DNA of 9,952 nucleotides from Hydrogenophaga sp. (GCA_021154985.1 JAJNQE010000094.1:1-9952); one strand, 5' to 3'; numbered from the stretch's first letter, positions 1 to 6,478 are shown. A program made the numbers and translations. The notes: generated from the sequence alone by a model not told the origin.

Positions 1-1857
1 CAGGATGCGCCACATCGGCTGGTTCTTGGCGTAGTCGTCCTTGAACTGCTGCAGCGCGGTCAGCAGCGTGTTCCAGCGACCCTTGGTGATGCCGATGGTG
101 AACATGATGAAGAAGCTGTAGAGGCCGGTCTTTTCAACCACCACGCCGTGCTCGGCGAGGAACTTGGTGACGATGGAGGCCGGGATGCCCGTGGCCTCAA
201 AGCGCCCGTCCAGGTTCAGGCCCGGCGTGACGATGGTGGCCTTGATCGGATCCAGCATGTTGAAGCTTGGCGCCATGTCGCCAAAGCCGTGCCATTCCTT
301 GGCGGTGGCCTGCGAGCCCGCAGGGTCGGGGTTGAGCACCCAGTCGGTGGCTTCGCCCATGCCTTCTTCGGCCAGGTCGTCGGGGCCCCAGACCTTGAAC
401 CACCAGTCATCGGCACCGAACTCGGCGTCGATCTTGCGCATGGCACGGCGGAAATCGAGCGCTTCAAAGATGCTCTCCTCCACCAGCGCCTTGCCACCGG
501 GCGGCTCCATCATGGCCGCGGCCACGTCGCAGCTGGCGATGATCGCGTACTGCGGGCTGGTGCTGGTGTGCATCAGGTAGGCCTCGTTGAAGAGGTGGCG
601 GTCGAGCTTGACGTTCTGCGAGTCCTGCACCAGCACGTGGCTGGCTTGGCTGATGCCGGCGAGCAGCTTGTGGATGGACTGCGTGGCGTACACCACCGAC
701 TCCATGGGGCGCACGCGCTTCTTGCCCATGGCGTGGAAGTTGCCGTAGAACGGGTGAAAAGCCGCGTGGGGCAACCAGGCTTCGTCAAAGTGCAGGTTGG
801 CCACATAGCCATCAAGCATCTGCTTGATGGCTTCGGTGTTGTAGAGCACGCCGTCGTAGGTGGACTGGGTGAGCGTGAGCACACGGGGCTTGACCGCGTC
901 GGCGTCCACACCAGCGAGCAAGGGGTTGGCGCGGATCTTGGCCTTGATGGCGTCGATCTCGAATTCGCTCTGCGGGATCGGGCCGATGATGCCGTAGTGG
1001 TTGCGCGTGGGCTTCAGAAAGACGGGGATCGCCCCCGTCATGATGATGCTGTGCAGGATGGACTTGTGGCAGTTGCGGTCCACCACCACCACGTCGCCCG
1101 GCGCCACCGTGTGGTGCCAGACCATCTTGTTGCTGGTGCTGGTGCCGTTGGTCACAAAGAAGCAGTGGTCGGCATTGAAGATGCGCGCTGCATTGCGCTC
1201 GCTGGCCCCGATGGCGCCGTTGTGATCCAGCAGTTGGCCCAGCTCTTCCACCGCGTTGCACACGTCGGCGCGCAGCATGTTCTCGCCGAAAAACTGGTGG
1301 AACATCTGGCCCACCGGGCTCTTGAGGAACGCCACGCCGCCCGAATGGCCAGGGCAGTGCCACGAATAGGAGCCGTCTTCGGCGTAGTCCAGCAGCGCCT
1401 TGAAGAACGGCGGCTGGATGCCTTCGAGGTAACTCTTGGCTTCTCGGATGATGTGGCGCGCCACGAATTCGGGCGTGTCCTCGAACATGTGGATGAAGCC
1501 GTGCAGCTCGCGCAGGATGTCGTTGGGCAGGTGACGGCTGGTCTTGGTCTCGCCGTAGATGTAGATCGGCACATCCGAGTTCTTGCGCCGCACCTCGTCG
1601 ATGAAATTGCGCAGGTTCAGCACCACCGGGTCAAGGTCGGCGCCGTGGCTGAATTCCTCGTCGTCGATCGACAGGATGAACGCGCTCGCCCGGCTCTGCT
1701 GCTGGGCGAACTGGCTCATGTCGCCATAGCTGGTGACGCCCACCACCTCGAAGCCCTCGACCTCGATGGCCTGCGCCAGCGCGCGAATGCCCAGGCCCGA
1801 GGTGTTTTCAGAGCGGAAGTCCTCGTCGATGATGACGATCGGAAAGCGGAATTTCAT
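1..1857 (-). CDS. Orn/Lys/Arg decarboxylase (AdiA/LdcI family), C-terminus cut by window edge
   Basis: Cytoplasmic PLP-dependent, fold-type I basic amino-acid decarboxylase. The family turns arginine, lysine or ornithine plus a proton into the polyamine/diamine and CO2, and serves acid resistance or polyamine supply. The frame is open from the ATG at 1857 to base 1 (619 codons); relatives have about 750 residues, so roughly the last 130 are missing. Residues 1-130 form the receiver-like wing domain (starts MKFRFPIVIIDEDFRS). The catalytic domain carries HCPGHSGG (167-174), the PLP phosphate loop NGTSTSNK (237-244), DRNCHKS with the ring-stacking His264, HFDEAW with Asp358 for the pyridine nitrogen, and SIHKLLAGISQAS with the Schiff-base Lys397. 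All key residues are intact. A GGAG ribosome site at 1864-1867 lies 6 nt before the ATG. The gene is divergent from the NfeD/SPFH genes and has no visible antiporter partner. The spacing of motifs resembles AdiA, but substrate choice cannot be read from the sequence alone. Confidence 0.93.
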   Translation of the reverse strand, partial: MKFRFPIVIIDEDFRSENTSGLGIRALAQAIEVEGFEVVGVTSYGDMSQFAQQQSRASAFILSIDDEEFSHGADLDPVVLNLRNFIDEVRRKNSDVPIYIYGETKTSRHLPNDILRELHGFIHMFEDTPEFVARHIIREAKSYLEGIQPPFFKALLDYAEDGSYSWHCPGHSGGVAFLKSPVGQMFHQFFGENMLRADVCNAVEELGQLLDHNGAIGASERNAARIFNADHCFFVTNGTSTSNKMVWHHTVAPGDVVVVDRNCHKSILHSIIMTGAIPVFLKPTRNHYGIIGPIPQSEFEIDAIKAKIRANPLLAGVDADAVKPRVLTLTQSTYDGVLYNTEAIKQMLDGYVANLHFDEAWLPHAAFHPFYGNFHAMGKKRVRPMESVVYATQSIHKLLAGISQASHVLVQDSQNVKLDRHLFNEAYLMHTSTSPQYAIIASCDVAAAMMEPPGGKALVEESIFEALDFRRAMRKIDAEFGADDWWFKVWGPDDLAEEGMGEATDWVLNPDPAGSQATAKEWHGFGDMAPSFNMLDPIKATIVTPGLNLDGRFEATGIPASIVTKFLAEHGVVVEKTGLYSFFIMFTIGITKGRWNTLLTALQQFKDDYAKNQPMWRIL

Positions 1858-2031
1858 GAGGTTCTCCAGCCGCGGGGGTTGCGGCCATCAGGCGAAAGAA
1901 AGCGCGAAGTGTACGGACAACGTGCGGCAGGGTCCCGGTGCAGCCATTCATTTGCCGCAGAATGTCGCATTGGTCAGACAAACGATTCGCGCCCTGGGTT
2001 GACGCGATCGATTCACATCACGGGAGCATGC
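1858..2031. promoter_or_regulatory. divergent intergenic region, decarboxylase / nfeD-like
   Basis: This 174-bp gap must hold the start signals for both flanking genes. The ribosome sites are clear: GGAG at 1864-1867 for the minus-strand decarboxylase and GGGAG at 2022-2026 for the plus-strand NfeD-like gene. I found no convincing sigma-70 -35/-10 pair on either strand. TTGACG at 1999-2004 looks like a -35 but has no matching -10 at the right distance. Confidence 0.4.
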
Positions 2032-2457
2032 ATGTCGGATTCAACATTGTGGTGGCTGCTGGCGGGGGCCACCGTCGCACTCGAACTCTTCACCGGCACC
2101 TTTTACCTGCTCATGCTGGCCGTGGGCATGGCCGCAGGCGCACTGGCCGCCCACGCCGGCATGGGGCTGGCCGGACAGTTGATCGTTGCCGCCATCACCG
2201 GCTCGGCCCTGGTGGTCGGGTGGTACTTCGTCAAGCAGCGGCGCGCCAGCGATCCGTCGGTGCGCGCCTTGCGCAGTGTGAACCTGGACGTGGGCGAGGT
2301 TTTGCAGATCGACGAATGGAACCCGGACGGCACGGCCAGTGTCAAGTACCGAGGAGCCCAATGGACCGCGATCCACCGCCCAGGCAACCCGCCCGTGCCC
2401 GGCAGCTACCGCGTGGCCGAACTGGTGGGCAGCCGCCTGCTGGTCGACAAGGTTTGA
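2032..2457 (+). CDS. NfeD-like membrane protein (short, YbbJ type)
   Basis: 141-residue inner-membrane protein of the NfeD family. Short NfeD proteins are encoded next to SPFH/stomatin proteins and are thought to bind them, helping to organise membrane microdomains. The N-terminus has three hydrophobic segments at about residues 4-21, 24-43 and 48-68. A soluble C-terminal domain (about 82-141) reads as the NfeD OB fold: it begins near LDVGEVLQID and ends in the typical GSRLLVDKV. There is no ClpP-like serine protease domain, so this is the short form. The ATG at 2032 is chosen because GGGAG (2022-2026) lies 5 nt upstream and the first membrane segment follows at once. The frame stays open far upstream, but that stretch is antisense to the decarboxylase. 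The SPFH gene begins 58 bp downstream on the same strand, as in the E. coli ybbJ/qmcA pair, so the two are probably co-transcribed. Confidence 0.88.
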   Translation: MSDSTLWWLLAGATVALELFTGTFYLLMLAVGMAAGALAAHAGMGLAGQLIVAAITGSALVVGWYFVKQRRASDPSVRALRSVNLDVGEVLQIDEWNPDGTASVKYRGAQWTAIHRPGNPPVPGSYRVAELVGSRLLVDKV

Positions 2458-2515
2458 TGCCCGACGCCTGCCTGCGTCTGCCCCTTTCACCCAACTTCAC
2501 CGAGAACCGCCTCCT

Positions 2516-3430
2516 ATGGAAATCGCCATCCTCCTGCTCATCGTCGCCGCCATCTTCATCACGCGCTCCGTCAAGGTGGTGCCGCAGCAAAACGCCTGGG
2601 TGGTCGAGCGCCTGGGCAAATACCATTCCTCGCTGGCGCCGGGCCTGAACTTCCTGGTGCCCTTCATCGACAAGGTGGCCTACAAACACAGCCTGAAAGA
2701 GATCCCGCTGGACGTGCCCAGCCAGGTCTGCATCACGCGCGACAACACGCAGCTCCAGGTTGACGGCATCCTGTACTTCCAGGTGACCGACCCCATGCGC
2801 GCCAGCTACGGCTCGTCCAACTACATCGTCGCCGTCACCCAACTCGCCCAGACCTCGCTGCGCTCCGTCATCGGCAAGCTGGAACTCGACAAGACCTTCG
2901 AGGAGCGCGACATCATCAACGCGCAGGTGGTCCACGCCATCGACGAGGCCGCGCTGAACTGGGGCGTGAAGGTGCTGCGCTACGAGATCAAGGACCTCAC
3001 CCCACCCAAGGAAATTTTGCTCGCCATGCAGGCGCAGATCACCGCCGAACGCGAGAAGCGCGCGCTGATCGCCGCCTCCGAAGGCCGCCGCCAGGAGCAA
3101 ATCAACATTGCCACCGGCGAACGCGAAGCCTTCATCGCCCGGTCTGAAGGTGAAAAGCAGGCCGAGATCAACAACGCCCAGGGCGAAGCCTCGGCCATCC
3201 TGGCGGTGGCGGAAGCAACCGCCGAGGCCATCCGCAAGGTGGCCGAAGCCATCCGCCAACCGGGTGGTCAGGAGGCCGTACAGCTCAAGGTGGCCGAAAA
3301 GGCGGTCGACGCCTACGCCAAGGTGGCGGCCGACGCCACCACCACGCTCATCGTGCCGAGCAACATGACCGAGGTGTCGGCCCTGATTGCATCCGCAATG
3401 AAGATGGCCGGCACCGGCAAAGCCGCCTGA
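2516..3430 (+). CDS. qmcA: SPFH/stomatin-family membrane protein (QmcA-like paraslipin)
   Basis: 304-residue SPFH (band 7) protein, essentially the length of E. coli QmcA (305). These proteins form large oligomeric cages anchored in the inner membrane and are linked to membrane microdomains and to control of membrane proteolysis. Residues 2-16 are a single N-terminal hydrophobic anchor. The SPFH domain follows (about 17-190), with ERLGKYHSSLAPGLNFLVPF near the front and RYEIKDLTPP from residue 155. An Ala/Glu/Arg-rich coiled-coil region runs from about 172 to 240, and the tail has the paraslipin-type IVPSNMTEVSALIASAMK. The ATG at 2516 places the hydrophobic anchor at the very N-terminus; the frame is open further upstream but that would add a non-conserved leader overlapping nfeD. 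The ribosome site is weak (GAGAA near 2502). The partner NfeD-like gene is directly upstream and a DUF2237 gene follows after 23 bp. Confidence 0.92.
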   Translation: MEIAILLLIVAAIFITRSVKVVPQQNAWVVERLGKYHSSLAPGLNFLVPFIDKVAYKHSLKEIPLDVPSQVCITRDNTQLQVDGILYFQVTDPMRASYGSSNYIVAVTQLAQTSLRSVIGKLELDKTFEERDIINAQVVHAIDEAALNWGVKVLRYEIKDLTPPKEILLAMQAQITAEREKRALIAASEGRRQEQINIATGEREAFIARSEGEKQAEINNAQGEASAILAVAEATAEAIRKVAEAIRQPGGQEAVQLKVAEKAVDAYAKVAADATTTLIVPSNMTEVSALIASAMKMAGTGKAA

Positions 3431-3453
3431 GCGCCTCGCTGCAACCGAACATC

Positions 3454-3846
3454 ATGACCCTCGCTCGCAACGTCCTGGGCACCGAGTTGATGCCCTGCTC
3501 TTACGACCCGCTCACCGGTTTCTACCGGGACGGCTGCTGTGAAACCGGCCCCGATGACCACGGCACCCATGTGGTGTGCGCGCGTGTCACCGCGGCCTTC
3601 CTGGAATTTTCGCGCGAGCGCGGTAACGACCTGAGCACCCCTCGTCCCGAATGGCGCTTCGCGGGGCTCAAGCCCGGCGACCGCTGGTGTCTCTGTGTGC
3701 AGCGCTGGCAGGAAGCCCTGCAAGCCGGCGTGGCGCCGCCTGTGGTGCTGGAGTGCACAAACGCCGCCACCTTGGAATACGTTTCGCTGGATGTGTTGCA
3801 ACAGCACGCCTGGCACAAGACGGCCGACGGCAGCTCGGCCGCCTGA
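3454..3846 (+). CDS. DUF2237 family protein, cysteine-rich, function unknown
   Basis: 130-residue soluble protein that I recognise as DUF2237, a widespread family with no assigned biochemical role. Family hallmarks span nearly the whole chain: NVLG at the start, then DPLTGFYRDGCCETGPDD (residues 18-35), VCARVTAAFLEFS, GNDLSTPRPEW (57-67), GLKPGDRWCLCVQRWQEAL (71-89), VAPPVVLE and LEYVSL. It has seven cysteines (15, 28, 29, 42, 79, 81, 101), including a CC pair and a CxC, which suggests metal binding or redox chemistry; that is inference. No signal peptide or membrane segment is visible, so it should be cytoplasmic. The start at 3454 fits the family start but has no obvious Shine-Dalgarno. It lies 23 bp after the SPFH gene on the same strand and is probably read through from it. 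The tRNA-Ser promoter sits just after its stop. Confidence 0.88.
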   Translation: MTLARNVLGTELMPCSYDPLTGFYRDGCCETGPDDHGTHVVCARVTAAFLEFSRERGNDLSTPRPEWRFAGLKPGDRWCLCVQRWQEALQAGVAPPVVLECTNAATLEYVSLDVLQQHAWHKTADGSSAA

Positions 3847-3861
3847 GCAGGCGCGCGGGGC

Positions 3862-3870
3862 TGCTACAAT
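3862..3870 (+). promoter_or_regulatory. extended -10 promoter element for tRNA-Ser
   Basis: TGCTACAAT holds an extended -10 (TGN plus TACAAT at 3865-3870), five of six matches to TATAAT. It ends 12 nt before the mature tRNA 5' end at 3883, so transcription would start near 3877. No good -35 is visible in the end of the DUF2237 gene, which is acceptable for an extended -10 promoter. Assignment is by motif and position only. Confidence 0.6.
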
Positions 3871-3882
3871 CGCAGGCTTCGC

Positions 3883-3972
<90 letters not shown>

Positions 3973-3986
3973 GGGATCAAGCAAAC

Positions 3987-4013
3987 ACGGGCCTCACGGC
4001 CCGTTTTTCTTTT
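3987..4013 (+). terminator. rho-independent terminator after tRNA-Ser
   Basis: ACGGGCC (3987-3993) pairs perfectly with GGCCCGT (3998-4004) across a TCAC loop, followed by TTTTTCTTTT. This is a classic intrinsic terminator 15 nt after the tRNA CCA end. On the minus strand the hairpin is followed only by GTTTGCTTG, so it would be a weak stop for the convergent hemerythrin gene. Confidence 0.9.
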
Positions 4014-4045
4014 GCGCAACGCATACCCGTTGAGCGTCACAGGCC

Positions 4046-4495
4046 TCAAGCCTCCACGGCACGCATGCGTTTGAGGTCACGTCGGTACTTGCCGGCCAAG
4101 CTGCTCTTTTGCCGGTCGCTCAGGATCTTGCCCGAGACCTGAAAAAACTTGGTTTCTTCTTCCTTGAGGTGGTGGTGCACCTCGTGTGACAGTTTTTTGG
4201 CCAGTTCTGGCCAGACCTGCGGGTTTTTGCGCGCCTTGCCCAGCGCCTCGACGCACTCGTCGATCTCGTGGTGCTCGGCCAGCGCGTGCCTCGACGGCTT
4301 CAGACCGAGGTCGTCCAGCAAGATGGGCGCGTACAGAAATCGCTCTTCGGCCGCGGCGTGGGCCGCGAGTTCAACGCGCAGCTCATTGAAAACGTCCAGC
4401 GCGCGTGGGTCGTCTGCTTTGAGACGCTGCAGCTGGCGGCACAGCTTGCGCTGCAGATCGTGGCTTTCCCTGAGGGCTTCGTAGATGTTGTCCAT
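4046..4495 (-). CDS. hemerythrin-like HHE cation-binding domain protein
   Basis: 149-residue all-helical cytoplasmic protein of the hemerythrin/HHE superfamily, which binds a non-haem di-iron centre. Members sense or carry oxygen, detoxify reactive nitrogen or oxygen species, or handle iron. The ligand pattern is visible: His12 in helix 1, HxxxE at His46-Glu50, His75/His76 in EHHEID, and the HEVHHHLKEEE segment (104-114) giving a second HxxxE (His108-Glu112 or His109-Glu113). A basic C-terminal tail (KYRRDLKRMR) follows. No output domain (GGDEF, MCP) or RIC-type N-terminal domain is present, so it is a stand-alone HHE protein. The ATG at 4495 is preceded by AAGGAA with 6-nt spacing. The gene is monocistronic: the strong terminator at 4613-4640 insulates it from the upstream minus-strand gene, and it converges on the tRNA-Ser unit. 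The exact physiological role is not readable. Confidence 0.9.
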   Translation of the reverse strand: MDNIYEALRESHDLQRKLCRQLQRLKADDPRALDVFNELRVELAAHAAAEERFLYAPILLDDLGLKPSRHALAEHHEIDECVEALGKARKNPQVWPELAKKLSHEVHHHLKEEETKFFQVSGKILSDRQKSSLAGKYRRDLKRMRAVEA

Positions 4496-4564
4496 GCGGG
4501 TTCCTTGTGGTTGTGGTGTCGCGTGAGCACCTCACCCAGACCTTATCTGTATTCCAGCAGCAAG

Positions 4565-4577
4565 GATGTAGGACATC
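4565..4577. promoter_or_regulatory. 13-bp dyad upstream of the hemerythrin gene (possible operator)
   Basis: GATGT (4565-4569), AGG, ACATC (4573-4577) is a perfect inverted repeat about 70-82 bp upstream of the hemerythrin ATG. Between it and the gene, no clear sigma-70 promoter could be picked. It may be an operator or an activator site; a 5-bp arm can also occur by chance. Confidence 0.25.
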
Positions 4578-4612
4578 GCCGCAGATGATTCTTCGAGGAT
4601 CAAACGCCCAGC

Positions 4613-4640
4613 AAAAAGGCCACCCGAAGGTGGCCTTTTT
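4613..4640 (-). terminator. strong bidirectional rho-independent terminator of the substrate-binding protein gene
   Basis: AAAAAGGCCACC (4613-4624) pairs perfectly with GGTGGCCTTTTT (4629-4640) across four bases, CGAA. Read on the minus strand the loop is TTCG closed by C-G, the hyperstable C(UUCG)G tetraloop, and the stem runs into a T tract. It lies 21 nt after the substrate-binding protein stop codon. The A/T ends make it formally active in both directions, but no plus-strand gene leads into it. Confidence 0.93.
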
Positions 4641-4661
4641 GGAAGAACCGGAAAACGCTGA

Positions 4662-5846
4662 TCAGCGGATCACGGCCAGGGTGGTGCGGGCACCGCCCTT
4701 GTAGGTCATCAGCGTCAGGGCACCGTTCTTGATGTCGCCTTTTTCGTCAAAGGTGATGTTGCCGGTCACGCCTTTGTAGTTGGTGGCCTTCAGCGCGGGC
4801 AGGTAGACCTTGGGGTCTGCAGAGCCAGCGGTCACCATGGCGTTGGCCATGACTTTGACAGCGTCGTACACGTAGGGGGCGTACACCTGAACATCGGCAC
4901 CGAACTTGGCCTTGAAGTCGGCGCGGAACTTGTCCATGCCTTCTTTCTGTTCGCCTTCAACACCGCCGGCTTCTGCGCAGTAGACCTGGTCGTCGGCCAT
5001 GCCGTCGGCTGCCAGCTTGGGCAGTTCGCTCGAGCAGATGCCGTCGCCGCCCATGAACTTGGCGTTGATGCCGAGCTGCTTCATCTGCTTGAGCATCGGG
5101 CCGGCCACGGCGTCCATGCCGCCGAAGAACACCACGTCGGGCTTCTTGGCCTTCAGGGTGGTCAGGATGGCGTTGAAGTCGGTCGCTTTGTCGTTGGTGA
5201 ACTCACGGCCCACCACGGTACCGCCGGCAGCGGCCACACCTTTTTCGAACTCGTCAGCCACGCCCTGGCCGTAAGCCGTGCGGTCGTCGATCACGGCCAC
5301 GGTCTTGGCCTTGAGCGATTCCACGGCGTACTTGCCCAGCGTGCCACCGAGGTGCACGTCGTCAGCCACCACGCGGAACACGCCGGCGTAACCCTGGCGG
5401 GTGTACTTGGGGTTGGTGGCCGATGGGGAGATCTGGGGGATGCCTGCGTCGTTGTAGATCTGCGAAGCGGGGATGGTGGTACCGGAGTTCAGGTGACCGA
5501 TCACGCCGGCGACCTTGGCGTCCACCAGCTTGGTGGCGGCAGCGGTGCCCTGCTTGGGATCGGCCGCGTCGTCTTCGGCCAGCAGCTCGAAGGTGACGGG
5601 CGCGCCGCCGATGGTCAGGCCAGCAGCGTTGAGTTCCTCGATCGCCATCTTGGCGCCGTTTTCATTGTCCTTGCCAAGGTGGGCAATCGCACCGCTGGTG
5701 GGTCCGACGTGACCAATCTTGATGACCTGGGCTGCAGGTGCAGGAGCCGCCGCGGGTGCTGCGACCGGCGCGGCTTCTTCTTTTTTGCCGCAAGCGGCAA
5801 GAGCGACGGCCGCCGCAATAACGGCCAATTTCAGGTTCAGTTGCAT
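4662..5846 (-). CDS. branched-chain amino acid-type ABC transporter substrate-binding lipoprotein (LivJ/LivK family)
   Basis: 394-residue extracytoplasmic solute receptor of the Leu/Ile/Val-binding family (Peripla_BP_6, type I fold), which captures amino acids or related small molecules for a LivHMGF-type importer. The ATG at 5846 is chosen because GAGG (5853-5856) lies 6 nt upstream; a TTG at 5858 would extend the frame by four codons but overlaps that ribosome site. A short signal peptide ends in a lipobox, LAAC with Cys19, so it should be a lipoprotein. A Lys/Glu then Ala/Pro-rich linker (about 20-40) precedes the binding domain, which starts VIKIGHVGPTSGAIAHLGKDNENGAKMAI-like, with features such as GVIGHLNSGTTIPAS and VAVIDDRTAYGQGVADEFEKG. 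No permease or ATPase gene is adjacent, so it is an orphan receptor in this window. Its ligand cannot be told. It ends at a strong terminator and appears monocistronic. Confidence 0.92.
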   Translation of the reverse strand: MQLNLKLAVIAAAVALAACGKKEEAAPVAAPAAAPAPAAQVIKIGHVGPTSGAIAHLGKDNENGAKMAIEELNAAGLTIGGAPVTFELLAEDDAADPKQGTAAATKLVDAKVAGVIGHLNSGTTIPASQIYNDAGIPQISPSATNPKYTRQGYAGVFRVVADDVHLGGTLGKYAVESLKAKTVAVIDDRTAYGQGVADEFEKGVAAAGGTVVGREFTNDKATDFNAILTTLKAKKPDVVFFGGMDAVAGPMLKQMKQLGINAKFMGGDGICSSELPKLAADGMADDQVYCAEAGGVEGEQKEGMDKFRADFKAKFGADVQVYAPYVYDAVKVMANAMVTAGSADPKVYLPALKATNYKGVTGNITFDEKGDIKNGALTLMTYKGGARTTLAVIR

Positions 5847-6036
5847 GGTTTTCCTCAAAAAGGATTGAAAAAATTAAGCGATGGGAACTTTTGCCATCAC
5901 GCGCATAAAGATACTCTAAAAAAGCCGTGAATTTCACCTCTGTGACAAGGCGCAAGCCCATTCGAGGGTTTTCACAGAGCGCATCACCGCAGCGAATGCC
6001 GCATTAGCGGCTGTCATGCGCCAGCACGGTGCGGGC
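5847..6036. promoter_or_regulatory. dyad-rich regulatory gap between holC and the substrate-binding protein gene
   Basis: 190 bp with no gene. The part nearest the substrate-binding gene (about 5851-5935) is clearly A/T richer than its surroundings, as expected for a promoter. A weak minus-strand -10, TATCTT, lies at 5908-5913 with no good -35. Upstream of it are the palindrome GTGAA-T-TTCAC (5927-5937), the 8-bp inverted repeat CTCTGTGA/TCACAGAG (5938-5945 and 5972-5979), and a weaker hairpin GCCGC-ATTA-GCGGC (5998-6011) inside GCGCAT/ATGCGC (5979-5984 and 6016-6021). None has a T tract on the holC side, so no standard terminator for pepA-holC is visible. Confidence 0.45.
5938..5979. repeat. 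nested inverted repeat (8-bp outer and 6-bp inner stem)
   Basis: The outer arms CTCTGTGA (5938-5945) and TCACAGAG (5972-5979) are perfect reverse complements. Inside, AAGCCC (5954-5959) can pair with GGGTTT (5966-5971), including one G-T pair, around the loop ATTCGA. The inner and outer right arms are contiguous, so the structure is one hairpin with an 8-nt bulge on the left side. It lies between the holC stop and the substrate-binding gene promoter region. It could act as an RNA 3' structure for holC or as a DNA operator. Confidence 0.5.
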
Positions 6037-6471
6037 TCAGTCCGAGGGCACCAACTGGAGGTCGTGCCGCTGCGGCTCCAGACCCAGCGCCTTGTACTGG
6101 CGCCAGCGCTCGCGCGCCGGGGCACGATCGGCCTCGTCGAGGGTCACCACCTCGATCACCCGGTTGAAATCCGTCGGGTCATCGGGCATGTCGTGGCGCA
6201 GGTTCACCAGAATCAGACCGCTGCGGTTTGCGGGCAATTCCTGACCGATCTGGATGGGTGAACGCGAGGTCACCAGTTCGGGGTCGTCGCTGCGGCAATG
6301 GGGCACGAACTCGCCCGCGCCCATGGTCCATAGCGCTGTGTCGAGCCGGGTCAGATCGTCCTGGGTCACCCACACAAACAGACGCGCCTTGCGCAGGTAG
6401 GCCTTGCGCAGCAAACGGCAGGCGTAGCCCACCCGTTCGGGTGCGTTGAAGTGAAAAGCGACGTCGGGCAC
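6037..6471 (-). CDS. holC: DNA polymerase III subunit chi
   Basis: 144-residue chi subunit of the DNA polymerase III clamp loader complex. In E. coli chi binds psi (HolD) and the C-terminal tail of single-stranded DNA-binding protein, tying the replisome to SSB-coated DNA. Length is close to the E. coli protein (147). Recognisable parts are VAFHFNAPERVGYACRLLRK at the start, ARLFVWVTQD, LDTALWTMGAGEFVPHC (residues about 44-60) and the later LILVNLRHDMP followed by a conserved acidic and Arg/Tyr-rich C-terminus. The start is a GTG at 6471, only 7 nt after the pepA stop, with no strong Shine-Dalgarno, so translation is probably coupled to pepA. The order pepA-holC is conserved in many proteobacteria. 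valS, which follows holC in E. coli, is not here. Confidence 0.92.
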   Translation of the reverse strand: MPDVAFHFNAPERVGYACRLLRKAYLRKARLFVWVTQDDLTRLDTALWTMGAGEFVPHCRSDDPELVTSRSPIQIGQELPANRSGLILVNLRHDMPDDPTDFNRVIEVVTLDEADRAPARERWRQYKALGLEPQRHDLQLVPSD

Positions 6472-6478
6472 GGCGGGC

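Noticed and set aside
148..2031. Very long plus-strand open frame (over 600 codons) leading without a stop into the NfeD-like gene
   Set aside because: It is antisense to the Orn/Lys/Arg decarboxylase, whose motifs and frame are unambiguous. The translation is His/Val/Gly/Asp-rich low-quality sequence typical of a G/C-rich antisense shadow. NfeD starts at 2032 with a good ribosome site.
2463..2478. Small hairpin GACGC-CTGCCT-GCGTC between nfeD-like and SPFH genes
   Set aside because: Only 5 bp, no T tract, and it lies between two genes expected to be co-transcribed. Likely chance.
2342..3259. 305-codon minus-strand open frame
   Set aside because: Lies opposite the SPFH gene and the end of nfeD. 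Composition is that of an antisense shadow, with no recognisable domain.
4017..4032. CAACG/CGTTG inverted repeat just after the tRNA terminator
   Set aside because: Five-base arms with a 6-nt loop and no T run; too weak to call a terminator for the hemerythrin gene.
5847..5858. Upstream TTG start for the substrate-binding protein, adding four residues
   Set aside because: The TTG overlaps the GAGG ribosome site that is well placed for the ATG at 5846, and the shorter protein has a normal signal peptide.
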